Translations under genes and position numbers: made by a program | The notes under the pieces: generated by a model | What the model was told of the DNA's origin: nothing | Databases searched by the model: none | The model's input: the letters and a program-made list of their open reading frames with translations, nothing else | Shown here: positions 22,240-30,044 of the stretch, piece by piece | Position numbering within the stretch: position 1 is the first letter of the stretch | Layout of the letters: the number at the start of each line of letters is the position of its first letter | From: an uncultured Eubacteriales bacterium | Lineage (GTDB): Bacteria > Bacillota > Clostridia > Oscillospirales > Oscillospiraceae | DNA length: 30,472 bases | Assembly (NCBI GenBank): GCA_900546615.1 | Contig: URDJ01000033.1 | Span: forward strand, 1-30,472 | Reading direction: 5' to 3'

Positions 22240-24642
22240 TCAGCGGATGACCGCACCGTATTTCTCGTGCAGGGCCGCGAGTATCGCCTGTACCGCCTCG
22301 TCCGCGTGCGCGTCGGTGAGAGTCTGGTCGTCCGAGCGCAGTACCAGAGAGAAGGCAATGGACTTCTTGCCATCGGGGATACTCTTGCCCTTATAGACGT
22401 CGAAGACTTCGCAGCTCTTGAGGTACTCGCCTCCGGCCTCGCGGATGCAGCCTATCAGCTCGCCCGCGGTGAGCGCATCATCGCACACTACAGCGATATC
22501 GCGGTTCACGGAGGGGAAGCGCGGCAGCGGGGCGTAGTAGACCTCGGTCACGCGGCTCTCGAACAGAGCGGCAAAATCCAGTTCCGCCGTGTACAGCTCG
22601 TCGGCCACGCCGTAGTTCTTTGCCACCAGCGGGTGTATCTGCCCGAAGATGCCGAGCCTGCGCCCGTTCACACTCACCTCAGCGCAGCGGCCCGGGTGGT
22701 AGCTCGGGTTGTCCGTCACGGCCCTGTACTCCGCACCCTCTATCCTTAGCGCGTCCAGCAGGGCTTCCACGTCGCCCTTCATGGCGTAGAAGTCCATATC
22801 CTCGCCGTAGGCGCCCAGCGTGAGCTGCTTCGGCTCGTCCGCGAGGCCATCCGCGCGCTTCTTATAGATGCGCCCGAAGTCGTAGAGCCGCACGTCCTTG
22901 TTACGGTAGTTCCAGTTCCTGGCCAGCACCTCGAGCATGGAGGGCAGCATGGTCGTCCTCATGCAGCTCGTATCCTCGCCGAGCGGGTTCAGGATGCGGA
23001 TGGCGTCCCTGAGCGGCGAATCCTGCGGCAGCCTTATCATGTCCCAGCCGGCTGGGCTGTAGAAGGAGTAGGTGATGACCTCATCGAAGCCGTCGGCGCG
23101 GCAGACCGCACCCAACAGGCGCTCGACCTGCTGCTCCTTTGTGAAGCCGCCCTGCGTCGTGCCCGCGCCCTCCATGAGTGTGCCGGGGATGTTGTTGAAC
23201 CCGTAGATGCGCGCGACCTCCTCGGCAAAGTCGTTGTTGTGATACTCTCGGCTGATATCGAGCCTCCAGCTGGGCACGGTGACGATGTTGCCCTCGAGGG
23301 TGAAGCCGAGGCGCCTGAGTATATTGCGCATTGTGCCGCCGGCGATGTCGGTGCCGAGCACCCAGTTGACCTTCGCTACGTCGAGCGGCAGCTTGAGCGG
23401 CTCGGGCGGCGCGGGGAACACGTCGACATAGCCGTCCACGACCTCGCCGGCGCCGAGCAGTTCGACCAGCTCGCAGGCGCGGTTGACTGCGCGCATGGTG
23501 AGGTAGGGGTCGAGGCCCTTCTCGTAGCGGGACGAGGCGTCGGTCCTCATGCCCAGCGCGGCAGCGGTGCGGCGGATGGAGGTGCCGTTGAAGTTGGCGC
23601 TCTCAAAGAGGACGAAGGCGGTGTCTCCCTCGATCTCGGAGTTCTCGCCGCCCATGACGCCGGCGACGCCGACGGGCTTGTGCTCGTCGCAGATGCAGAG
23701 CATGCTGGTGTTCAGCTTGCGCTCGGTGCCGTCAAGGGTGCGGATGACCTCGCCCTCGCGGGCCGTCCTGACGATGATGTGGTCGCCGTCCACGCAGGCG
23801 AAGTCGAAGGCGTGCATGGGCTGGCCGTACTCCATCATGACGTAGTTCGTGATATCGACGATGTTGTTGATGGGCCTCATACCCATGGCGGCGATGCGCT
23901 CGCGCATCCACTTGGGCGAGGGGGCTATTTTGACGTTCTTGACCATCCTCGCGGTGTAGCGCGGGCAGAGGACGGGGTCCTTAATGTCGATGCGCACATA
24001 GTCGGCCACGGTCTTGCCGCCACCGCAGCCTTTGACCACGGGCTCGTGGAGCTTGAGGGGCTTGTTGAAGGTGACAGCCGCCTCGCGCGCAAGGCCGATG
24101 ACGGAAAGGCAGTCGGAGCGGTTCGGGGTGATCTCGAATTCCACGACATGGTCATCGCGGCCAATGATGGGCCTGATGTCGTCGCCGGGTTTGCATTCCT
24201 CCTGCAGGACGAACAGCCCGTCGTCACAGCCGTAAGGGAAGTCGTGCAGGGTGAGGCCCAGCTCCTTGAGCGAGCACATCATGCCCTCGGAGAGCTCACC
24301 GCGGAAGACGGTGGTGTGTATCTCTACGCCGCCGGGCAGGACCGCACCGTCGAGCGCAATGGGCACGAGGTCGCCGACCTTCTGGTTCTGCGCGCCGGTG
24401 ACTATCTGCAGGAGCCTCTGTCCGCCGACGTCCACCTGGCAGGTCCACATGTGGTCGGAGTCGTGGTGGCGGACCATCTCGACTATCTTGCCGACTACTA
24501 CGTTCCTTATATTCTCGCCGAGAATCTCTGTGCCCTCGACCTTTGAGCCGGAGAGGGTCATGGCCTCGGCAAACTCGCGGTCGTTCTTCTCCTCAAGGCT
24601 GAGGTCGACGAATTCAGTGAGCCATTTTCTCGAAAGTTTCAT
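22240..24642 (-). CDS. pheT: phenylalanine-tRNA ligase beta subunit
   Basis: An 800-residue subunit of the (alpha-beta)2 enzyme that charges tRNA-Phe. Domains in order: an N-terminal tRNA-binding OB fold with 'DHMWTCQVDVGGQRLLQIVTGAQN' (about residues 63-86), the B3/B4 editing region with 'GMRPINNIVDITNYVMMEYGQPMHAFD' (about 257-283), B5 DNA-binding-like domain (about 400-475), a catalytic-like core 'EVITYSFYSP', and a C-terminal anticodon-binding FDX-ACB domain ('PLPRFPSVNRDIAVV', about 706-720). Full length. AGGAGGT lies upstream and it follows pheS by 14 bases. Confidence 0.98.
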   Translation of the reverse strand: MKLSRKWLTEFVDLSLEEKNDREFAEAMTLSGSKVEGTEILGENIRNVVVGKIVEMVRHHDSDHMWTCQVDVGGQRLLQIVTGAQNQKVGDLVPIALDGAVLPGGVEIHTTVFRGELSEGMMCSLKELGLTLHDFPYGCDDGLFVLQEECKPGDDIRPIIGRDDHVVEFEITPNRSDCLSVIGLAREAAVTFNKPLKLHEPVVKGCGGGKTVADYVRIDIKDPVLCPRYTARMVKNVKIAPSPKWMRERIAAMGMRPINNIVDITNYVMMEYGQPMHAFDFACVDGDHIIVRTAREGEVIRTLDGTERKLNTSMLCICDEHKPVGVAGVMGGENSEIEGDTAFVLFESANFNGTSIRRTAAALGMRTDASSRYEKGLDPYLTMRAVNRACELVELLGAGEVVDGYVDVFPAPPEPLKLPLDVAKVNWVLGTDIAGGTMRNILRRLGFTLEGNIVTVPSWRLDISREYHNNDFAEEVARIYGFNNIPGTLMEGAGTTQGGFTKEQQVERLLGAVCRADGFDEVITYSFYSPAGWDMIRLPQDSPLRDAIRILNPLGEDTSCMRTTMLPSMLEVLARNWNYRNKDVRLYDFGRIYKKRADGLADEPKQLTLGAYGEDMDFYAMKGDVEALLDALRIEGAEYRAVTDNPSYHPGRCAEVSVNGRRLGIFGQIHPLVAKNYGVADELYTAELDFAALFESRVTEVYYAPLPRFPSVNRDIAVVCDDALTAGELIGCIREAGGEYLKSCEVFDVYKGKSIPDGKKSIAFSLVLRSDDQTLTDAHADEAVQAILAALHEKYGAVIR

Positions 24643-24656
24643 CTTCGCTTACCTCC

Positions 24657-25682
24657 TCAGAACTGCTCCAGGAACCTGACGTCGTTCTCGAACAGCAGAC
24701 GCAGGTCGGCTATTTTGAAGCGGCGCATGGCGGCGCGCTCGAGGCCCATGCCGAAGGCCCAGCCGGAGTACTTGTCGGGGTCGATGCCGCTCATTTTGAG
24801 CACCTTGGGGTTGCAGACGCCGGCGCCGAGCAGTTCTATCCAGCCCTCGCCCTTGCAGGTGGGACAACCGACGCCGCCGCACTTATGGCACTGCACATCC
24901 ATCTCGCAGCTCGGTTCGGTGAACGGGAAGTGGTGCGGGCGGAAGCGCGTCACGGTGCCGGGGCCGTACATCTGGACGGCCATGTTGTGCAGCGCGCCCT
25001 TGAGATCAGCGAAGGTGATGTGCTTATCGACGACGAGGCCCTCCATCTGGTGGAACATGGGGCTGTGCGTGGCGTCGACCTCGTCCTTGCGGTAGCAGCG
25101 GCCGAAGACGGCGGCGCGGATGGGCAGCTTGCGGCTTTCCATGATGCGCGGCTCCATGGGCGAGGTGTGGGTGCGCAGCAGGGTACGGCTGGCCCCGTCC
25201 AGATAGAAGGTGTCCGTCCACTCCCTCGCAGGGTGGCCCTCGTCTGTATTGAGGCGATCGAAGTTGTAGGTGGACAGCTCGACCTCCGGGCCGTCGTCTA
25301 TTTCAAAGCCCATGCCGATGAAGATCTCCTTTATCTCATCGACCACGACGTTCATCGGGTGCTTGTGGCCGGCGCGCTCCTTTTTGCCGGGGAGCGTGAC
25401 ATCGACGGTCTCGGCGCGGAGCTTTGCCTCCATTGCGGCCTCGGCGAGCGCAGCCCTGCGGTTTTCAAGATTCTCCTCGAGCTCGGCGCGCACGCTGTTG
25501 GCGAGCTGACCCATGATGGGGCGCTCCTCTGCGGCGAGCTTGCCCATCTGTTTGAGTATGGCGGTGAGCTCGCCCTTCTTGCCGAGATATTTGACCCTGA
25601 GCTGCTCGAGTGCCTCGGTGCTGGCTGCCTCGGCGATGGCGGCGGAGGATACCTCTCTGAGCTTTTCCAGCATTTCTTTCAT
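24657..25682 (-). CDS. pheS: phenylalanine-tRNA ligase alpha subunit
   Basis: A 341-residue catalytic subunit. The start chosen is MKEMLEKLRE at 25682; a longer frame to 25739 would run through the T-box terminator. A GGGGAAG site lies about 13 bases upstream, rather far, so the next ATG (25673) is possible. The N-terminal coiled coil (residues 1-80) is followed by class II motifs: 'GHKHPMNVVVDEIKEIF' (motif 1), 'GRCYRKDEVDATHSPMFHQME' (motif 2, binding ATP), and 'GWAFGMGLERAAMRRF' (motif 3). It is first in the pheST operon under the T-box leader. Confidence 0.97.
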   Translation of the reverse strand: MKEMLEKLREVSSAAIAEAASTEALEQLRVKYLGKKGELTAILKQMGKLAAEERPIMGQLANSVRAELEENLENRRAALAEAAMEAKLRAETVDVTLPGKKERAGHKHPMNVVVDEIKEIFIGMGFEIDDGPEVELSTYNFDRLNTDEGHPAREWTDTFYLDGASRTLLRTHTSPMEPRIMESRKLPIRAAVFGRCYRKDEVDATHSPMFHQMEGLVVDKHITFADLKGALHNMAVQMYGPGTVTRFRPHHFPFTEPSCEMDVQCHKCGGVGCPTCKGEGWIELLGAGVCNPKVLKMSGIDPDKYSGWAFGMGLERAAMRRFKIADLRLLFENDVRFLEQF

Positions 25683-25712
25683 TTTGCTTCTGACTTCCCC
25701 TTTCAGTATCGG

Positions 25713-25956
25713 CACAACAAAAAACAGGCCCCCGTCCACACAGGACGAAAGACCCGATCTTCCGCGGTACCACCCGTACTTCGGCCAAAAGGCCGCTCTT
25801 GAAGCTGTAACGGGCTGACCCGCCGGTGATTGGCCGGAGCTCCCGGGCGAACCAGACCCTTAACTGCGCAGGGGGCTTCCAGCCGCCGACCCCCAGTCTC
25901 TGGAGCGCATGTCCAGGTCATTTTCCCGTTCACAGCAATAAAATATCTTCAACTGG
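25713..25956 (-). ncRNA. T-box leader (tRNA-Phe sensing)
   Basis: A riboswitch that reads the charging state of tRNA-Phe and lets pheST be made when uncharged. The T-box sequence GGGTGGTACCGCGG is at 25762-25775 (minus strand). Stem I can be drawn: base helix CGGG/CCCG, specifier loop with UUC (Phe codon) at 25849-25851, helix GACC/GGUC, helix UGCGC/GCGCA, then AGAGA and a terminal GGGGG/CCCCC arm. The terminator is a GGUCUUUCGUCC/GGACGGGGGCC stem with several G-U pairs, then six U at 25719-25724. The specifier agrees with the downstream gene, which supports the reading. The fold was drawn by hand. Confidence 0.93.
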
Positions 25957-25962
25957 AATACA

Positions 25963-25991
25963 TTTATAGCACAGCCAAAGCCGGAAGTCAA
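25963..25991 (-). promoter_or_regulatory. promoter of the pheST T-box transcript
   Basis: TTGACT at 25986-25991 and TATAAA at 25963-25968 on the minus strand, 17-base spacer. Confidence 0.8.
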
Positions 25992-26002
25992 ATGATTTGA
26001 CT
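25986..26002. promoter_or_regulatory. 17-base palindrome made by back-to-back -35 boxes
   Basis: AGTCAAAT-G-ATTTGACT, perfect 8-base arms around one central base. The two outer TTGACT boxes serve the divergent pheST and nnrD promoters. It may be a simple geometric result or a shared operator. Confidence 0.5.
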
Positions 26003-26025
26003 AATTTATTTTAAAAATGTATAAT
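25997..26025 (+). promoter_or_regulatory. promoter of nnrD
   Basis: TTGACT at 25997-26002 and TATAAT at 26020-26025, 17-base spacer. The ATG of nnrD is only 8 bases after the -10 box, so the transcript would be leaderless or nearly so if the first ATG is used. Confidence 0.8.
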
Positions 26026-26033
26026 GTTATGCC

Positions 26034-26897
26034 ATGAAAAGCGAGCGAGAAAAATTGAACAAGACGCCGAAGCTGCCGAAGCGCGCGCGGGACAGCTCGA
26101 AGCGTGACTACGGTCGGCTGCTCATTCTGGGCGGTTGCCGGGGCTATACCGGCGCGCCGACCTTCGCGTCTAGGGCGGCAGTCAGGGCGGGCGCCGGGTT
26201 GGTGTGGCTGGGCGTTCCGGAGAGCATCTATGAGATTACTGCGGTGAAGAACGATGAGGCCATGCCCTTTCCGCTGCCCTGCGACGAGCGCGGCCGCCTT
26301 TCTGCGGACGCGGTGCCGGAGGTCGAAGCAAGACTGGAGCACATGAGCTGCCTTGCGATAGGCCCGGGTCTGGGCCGCAGCGCCGGGGTAACGGAGCTGG
26401 TGCAGGGCGCGCTCGCCGCCTCGAGGGTGCCGACGGTGGTGGACGCGGACGCGCTTTGGGCGCTGTCGCGGGACATGAGCGTGCTGGAGAACGCCGCCTG
26501 CCCCACGGTGCTGACGCCTCACGAGGGCGAGTTCGCCTACCTTGGGGGGCTGCTGAACGGGGACAGAGAGAGCTCGGCGCGCAGGTTTGCGGAGCGCTGG
26601 GGCTGTACGGTGGTGCTCAAGGGCCAGGGCAGCGTCATAGCCTTCCCGGACGGGGACTGCGTAGTGAACCCGACGGGTAACCCCGGCATGGCGCGCGGGG
26701 GCTCGGGCGACGTACTGACGGGCATCATGGCGGCAATGCTGTGCCAGCTGCCGTTCCGTGACGCGGTGAAGGCGGCGGTGTACATCCACGGCCTCGCGGG
26801 CGACCTCGCGGCCGCGGAGCTTGGCGAGTACGGCATGACGCCCACGGATATGATAAGGCTGCTTCCGGCGGCGCTGAAAACACTGACGGAGGAATAA
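26034..26897 (+). CDS. nnrD: ADP-dependent NAD(P)H-hydrate dehydratase
   Basis: A 287-residue ribokinase-like enzyme that repairs damaged NAD(P)H hydrate. 'RDYGRLLILGGCRGYTGAPTFASRAAVRAGAGLV' (about residues 24-57), 'LAIGPGLG' (about 106-113), 'VVDADALWAL' (about 133-142), 'TPHEGEFAYL' (about 159-168) and the catalytic 'GNPGMARGGSGDVLTGIMA' (about 216-234, with the GSGD Asp) are family motifs. Only this dehydratase domain is present; the epimerase domain (NnrE) often fused to it is absent here. No ribosome site precedes the ATG. A TTG at 26055 would give a slightly shorter protein and a normal short leader. It is the first gene of a four- or five-gene unit. Confidence 0.95.
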   Translation: MKSEREKLNKTPKLPKRARDSSKRDYGRLLILGGCRGYTGAPTFASRAAVRAGAGLVWLGVPESIYEITAVKNDEAMPFPLPCDERGRLSADAVPEVEARLEHMSCLAIGPGLGRSAGVTELVQGALAASRVPTVVDADALWALSRDMSVLENAACPTVLTPHEGEFAYLGGLLNGDRESSARRFAERWGCTVVLKGQGSVIAFPDGDCVVNPTGNPGMARGGSGDVLTGIMAAMLCQLPFRDAVKAAVYIHGLAGDLAAAELGEYGMTPTDMIRLLPAALKTLTEE

Positions 26898-26902
26898 AAA
26901 GC

Positions 26903-27463
26903 ATGCGGCGGAGGATAATGGCCGCACTAATGACAGCGCTCCTTCTGCTCCCTCTCGCGGCCTGCGGCAAGGACGCGGCGCGCGAGGCGTTTGAGGCGCT
27001 CAGGGTCTCAATGCAGGACGGCAGGGCGGAGCTGACGGCGACGGTCACGGCCTTTGGGGCCGGCGGCGAGCAGACGGAGTACGGCATAAGCTGTGAATCG
27101 GACGCGGAAGCGAGCGAGGTGGAGACCACGGCGCCGGAGCTGATAGCGGGCGTCCGGGCGAGGATAGAGGCCGGGAGTGCGAGTATAGAGTACGAGGGCC
27201 TGATGCTGGACGCGGGCGAGGCCTCGGAGGGCCTGTCTCCGGTGACGGCGCTGCCGAAACTCTGTGAGGCTATACGTACGGCACACGTGGAGCTGGCCTG
27301 GACGGAGGGCGGCGAGAGCGTCGTGAGCCTCGTGCCGGAGGACGAGACGGCAATAACGCTGAGGCTGGACGGAAACGGCTGTCCGGTGTCTGCGGAGTTT
27401 ACAAGCAGCGGCAGCGGCGAGACGCTCATGCTGTGCAGGATAGAGGGCTTTGCCCTCGGCTGA
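26903..27463 (+). CDS. small lipoprotein of the nnrD-alr unit
   Basis: A 186-residue protein. MRRRIMAALMTALLLLPLAAC is a lipoprotein signal with lipobox LAAC and Cys21. The mature part starts with 'KDAAREAFEALRVSMQDGRAELTATVTA' and has beta-strand-like alternation afterwards, suggesting a LolA/YdcC-type half-barrel. In B. subtilis the gene before alr (ydcC) also encodes a lipoprotein of that type, so synteny fits. It starts 5 bases after nnrD and ends 15 bases before alr, so it is co-transcribed. Function unproven; related clostridial proteins at this site act in spore germination, but I cannot claim this one does. Confidence 0.8.
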   Translation: MRRRIMAALMTALLLLPLAACGKDAAREAFEALRVSMQDGRAELTATVTAFGAGGEQTEYGISCESDAEASEVETTAPELIAGVRARIEAGSASIEYEGLMLDAGEASEGLSPVTALPKLCEAIRTAHVELAWTEGGESVVSLVPEDETAITLRLDGNGCPVSAEFTSSGSGETLMLCRIEGFALG

Positions 27464-27478
27464 TCGGAAGGCGAGACT

Positions 27479-28597
27479 ATGAGGAACGAAGACAAGAGGA
27501 CCTGGGCGGAGATAGATTTGAGCCGCCTGGAGCACAATTATAACGAGATACGCCGCGCACTGCCGGAGGGCTGCCGCTTTGCCGGGCTGTGCAAGGCCAA
27601 CGGCTACGGCCACGGGGCGGTGACGGTGGCCAAAAGGCTCGAGCAGCTTGGCGCGGACTGCATCGCCGTGTCCTGTTACGAGGAGGCGGCGGAGCTGAGG
27701 CAGGCGGGGCTGAAAATGCCGATACTGATACTCGCACCCAGCCCGGCCTTCCTTGCGCCGGATATGGCGCGGCTGGACGCGACGCAGACGATAGGGGATA
27801 TCGACTGCGCACGGGGCATGAGCCGTGCTCTTGAAGGCACGGGGCTGAGACTCCAGTGCCACATAAAGCTGGAGACCGGCATGGGCCGCACGGGCTTTTC
27901 CGTGACGAGCGAGGCGGAAATGGCCGGGATCAGGGAGCTGCTCTGCCTGCCCGGACTCGAGGTCACGGGTACGTTCACGCATTTTGCCGTGTCGGACGAG
28001 CCGGAGGAGAGCTTCACGCTGGAACAGTTCGGAAGATTTACCTCAGCAGTGGACGCACTGGAAAATGAAACTGGCCGGAGTCTGGGCATCAGGCATTGCG
28101 CCAACAGCGGAGCTGTGGTAAACTTCAGGGAGACCTGCCTCGACATGGTGAGACCGGGCCTGCTGCTGTACGGGCTGTACCCGGGCAGGGAGCACGGCGG
28201 GCTGGACTTGAAGCCGGTGATGCGGCTGCTCACGAGGGTCGCGGAGGTGACGGAGCACCACGCGGGCGACACGATAAGCTACGGGCGCATCTTCACCTGT
28301 GAGCGGGACATGCGCCTCGCGGTCATACCCGTGGGCTACGCCGATGGCCTGCACCGGAGCCTGTCCGGCAAATTCGACGTTGTGATAAACGGGAAACGGG
28401 CGCGGCAGGTCGGGCGGATATGCATGGATATGTGCATGGTCGATGTGAGTGACATGCCCGAGGTCAGGGCCGGGGACATTGTGACGGTGTTCGGCGACGA
28501 GCCGGAGGCGACGGAGCTTGCGGAGATCGCGGGCACGATCTCGTACGAGCTGCTATGCGCGATCTCGCCGAGGGTGCCGCGCGTGTATATCGGATGA
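27479..28597 (+). CDS. alr: alanine racemase
   Basis: A 372-residue PLP enzyme that makes D-alanine for peptidoglycan. The PLP lysine is Lys39 in LCKANGYGHGA. 'HIKLETGMGRTGF' (about residues 128-140) and 'HCANSGAVVNF' (about 206-216) are barrel motifs. 'DTISYGRIFTCERDMRLAVIPVGYADGLHRSL' near 264-295 contains the catalytic Tyr of the partner subunit and the C-terminal domain start. The usual length is 370-390. It follows the lipoprotein gene by 15 bases. Its position before a mazF-like gene matches the order seen in Bacillus (alr-ndoAI-ndoA), except that the antitoxin is missing. Confidence 0.97.
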   Translation: MRNEDKRTWAEIDLSRLEHNYNEIRRALPEGCRFAGLCKANGYGHGAVTVAKRLEQLGADCIAVSCYEEAAELRQAGLKMPILILAPSPAFLAPDMARLDATQTIGDIDCARGMSRALEGTGLRLQCHIKLETGMGRTGFSVTSEAEMAGIRELLCLPGLEVTGTFTHFAVSDEPEESFTLEQFGRFTSAVDALENETGRSLGIRHCANSGAVVNFRETCLDMVRPGLLLYGLYPGREHGGLDLKPVMRLLTRVAEVTEHHAGDTISYGRIFTCERDMRLAVIPVGYADGLHRSLSGKFDVVINGKRARQVGRICMDMCMVDVSDMPEVRAGDIVTVFGDEPEATELAEIAGTISYELLCAISPRVPRVYIG

Positions 28598-28654
28598 CAA
28601 ATGAATAAAACGGAGCTCTCCGTGTGAAAATAGAAATGGCGGTATAAGTACCGC

Positions 28655-28687
28655 TGCCCGTATCGTTACATATAATATGAACGGGCA
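28655..28687. promoter_or_regulatory. inverted repeat around a -10 box before mazF
   Basis: TGCCCGT at 28655-28661 and ACGGGCA at 28681-28687, a 7-base inverted repeat, flank a TATAAT at 28671-28676. A hairpin GCGGTA-taag-TACCGC lies just before it (28639-28654). A good -35 box is not seen, so a promoter here would be weak or need an activator. Confidence 0.4.
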
Positions 28688-28707
28688 CTATACGGAGAGT
28701 GAAGGCA

Positions 28708-29061
28708 ATGCAAAATCCAGTAAGACGCGGAGACATCTACTATGCCGACCTCAGCCCGGTAGTGGGCAGCGAACAGGGCGGCATGAGGCCGGTGCTGATC
28801 GTGCAGAACGACACGGGCAACCGGCACAGCCCGACGGTGATCGCCGCGGCGATAACCTCGCAGACGGGAAAGGCCAGACTGCCGACGCACATAGAGCTGT
28901 CGGCGCGCAATTACGGCCTGAGCCGTGACAGTGTGATATTGCTCGAGCAGATACGGACTCTGGATAAGTCCCGACTGCGCGAGCGTATGGGCCAGCTCGA
29001 TGGCCCGACTATGGACAGGGTGAACAGCGCCATAGCCGTGAGCTTTGGGCTGGCGCAGTGA
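28708..29061 (+). CDS. MazF/PemK (EndoA) type mRNA interferase
   Basis: A 117-residue toxin-fold protein. The start at 28708 lies 10 bases after GGAG; a GTG at 28699 is too close to the site. '[30 protein letters not shown]' (about residues 6-35), '[22 protein letters not shown]' (about 43-64) and '[24 protein letters not shown]' (about 73-96) are typical EndoA motifs, with the conserved Arg, Thr and Ser of the active site. It cleaves mRNA at short sites when free. In Bacillus the antitoxin gene lies between alr and endoA; here the 110 bases between alr and this gene hold no antitoxin-sized ORF. Either the antitoxin is elsewhere or the protein is kept in check otherwise. Confidence 0.93.
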   Translation: MQNPVRRGDIYYADLSPVVGSEQGGMRPVLIVQNDTGNRHSPTVIAAAITSQTGKARLPTHIELSARNYGLSRDSVILLEQIRTLDKSRLRERMGQLDGPTMDRVNSAIAVSFGLAQ

Positions 29062-29068
29062 GATAAAG

Positions 29069-29092
29069 CCCCCCGGCCGTATGGCCGGGGGG
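29069..29092 (+). other. GC hairpin between mazF and the next gene
   Basis: A 10-bp perfect stem (29069-29078 with 29083-29092), loop GTAT, without a U-run. It starts 7 bases after the mazF stop and ends 20 bases before the next ATG. It could slow decay of the mazF message or weakly terminate. Confidence 0.55.
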
Positions 29093-29112
29093 ACGAGAGC
29101 CGGGAGGTACAT

Positions 29113-29556
29113 ATGAAGAAGTGGCAGATAGCAGTACTGGTTATAGCGGTAGCGGTTTTGGCCGCGGGCATCGGGGCATACGCGGCGTCGAACTACGGCA
29201 CGCAGTCGGACCCGCTGGTGGCGATGAGCTACCTTGAGGACGTGCTGCAGCCGAAGATCGAGAGCAGCGTGGACGCGAAGATCTCGGAGGCGGCGAAGGG
29301 GATTTCGGGCGGCAACGCGTCGTTTGCGGTGGTGAACCTCGGCGCGGGACAGAGCGTGACGCTATCAGAGGGCGCGGAAGTGGTGCTCAGGAGCGGAGCC
29401 TGCGCGGTGACGGGCACGATGGCGGATGTCACGGGAGGCACGGACACCGGCGCGGAGCTGACGATGAATCACCTCTGCCTGGCCTCCAGCACGGTGACCC
29501 TCACGGCCGGCGCCGACTCCACCCTGCTCATAAGAGGCGGCTATACGGTGGGCTGA
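29113..29556 (+). CDS. membrane-anchored or secreted protein of unknown function
   Basis: A 147-residue protein. Residues 1-25 are a signal peptide or anchor (KKW, a long hydrophobic core, then GAYAAS). The mature N-part 'YGTQSDPLVAMSYLEDVLQPKIESSVDAKI' is a pattern I recall from uncharacterised clostridial exported proteins ('SDPLV..SYL'), and the C-terminal half is beta-rich with 'SEGAEVVLRSGACAVTGTM.DVTGG' and ends '..LLIRGGYTVG', again family-like. GGGAGG precedes the ATG. It may be expressed with mazF through the short gap, or separately. No enzyme motif is visible. Confidence 0.75.
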   Translation: MKKWQIAVLVIAVAVLAAGIGAYAASNYGTQSDPLVAMSYLEDVLQPKIESSVDAKISEAAKGISGGNASFAVVNLGAGQSVTLSEGAEVVLRSGACAVTGTMADVTGGTDTGAELTMNHLCLASSTVTLTAGADSTLLIRGGYTVG

Positions 29557-29573
29557 GAGGATCATAGACAATA

Positions 29574-29608
29574 AAAAACGGGGCGTATCGAAGGATACGC
29601 TCCGTTTT
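29574..29608. terminator. bidirectional terminator before rplL
   Basis: A 12-bp stem with one wobble pair (29578-29589 with 29594-29605), loop GAAG, A-run before and TTTT after. The odd pair is G-U on the plus strand, so it fits best the exported-protein gene. The A-run gives U on the minus strand for the converging rplL transcript. Confidence 0.85.
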
Positions 29609-29625
29609 GGCTTGTTTGGGGGTAC

Positions 29626-30003
29626 TCAGGCAAGCTCGACCTCGGCACCGACGGCCTCGAGCTGCTTCTTGAGGGCCTCGGCGTCGTCCTTGGAGACCTG
29701 CTCCTTGATCTTCGCGGGGACCTTCTCGACGAGAGCCTTCGCCTCGGCGAGGCCCAGACCGGTGATGGCGCGGACTTCCTTGATGACCTTGATCTTCTCG
29801 GCGCCGAAGCTCTTCATGATGACGTCGAACTCGGTCTTCTCCTCGGCAGCCGGGGCAGCGGCGGCGGCGCCGGCGGCAGGAGCCGCAACAGCGGCGGCGG
29901 ATACGCCGAAGGTATCCTCAAGCTCATGTACGAGCTCCGCGAGCTCGAGAACGCTGAGAGCCTTGATCTCCTCGATCATGGCAGTGACTTTTTCGCTGGC
30001 CAT
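29626..30003 (-). CDS. rplL: 50S ribosomal protein L7/L12
   Basis: A 125-residue stalk protein. Residues 1-35 form the dimerisation helix pair ('[21 protein letters not shown]'), residues 36-54 the Ala/Pro-rich hinge, and residues 57-125 the factor-binding domain ('[30 protein letters not shown]'). Length and domains are standard. AGGAGG precedes the ATG. It follows rplJ by 41 bases. Confidence 0.99.
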   Translation of the reverse strand: MASEKVTAMIEEIKALSVLELAELVHELEDTFGVSAAAVAAPAAGAAAAAPAAEEKTEFDVIMKSFGAEKIKVIKEVRAITGLGLAEAKALVEKVPAKIKEQVSKDDAEALKKQLEAVGAEVELA

Positions 30004-30044
30004 TATAATTTCCTCCTGATAATTATTTTGTTACCCGAGCGTTA

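Noticed and set aside
23239..24546. 435-codon open frame on the plus strand opposite pheT
   Set aside because: Shadow of pheT with no ribosome site and no domain.
25683..25739. Upstream start of pheS
   Set aside because: It would begin inside the T-box terminator, which must stay untranslated.
24885..25802. 305-codon open frame on the plus strand opposite pheS and the T-box
   Set aside because: Shadow of pheS that also runs across the T-box terminator region; no promoter or ribosome site.
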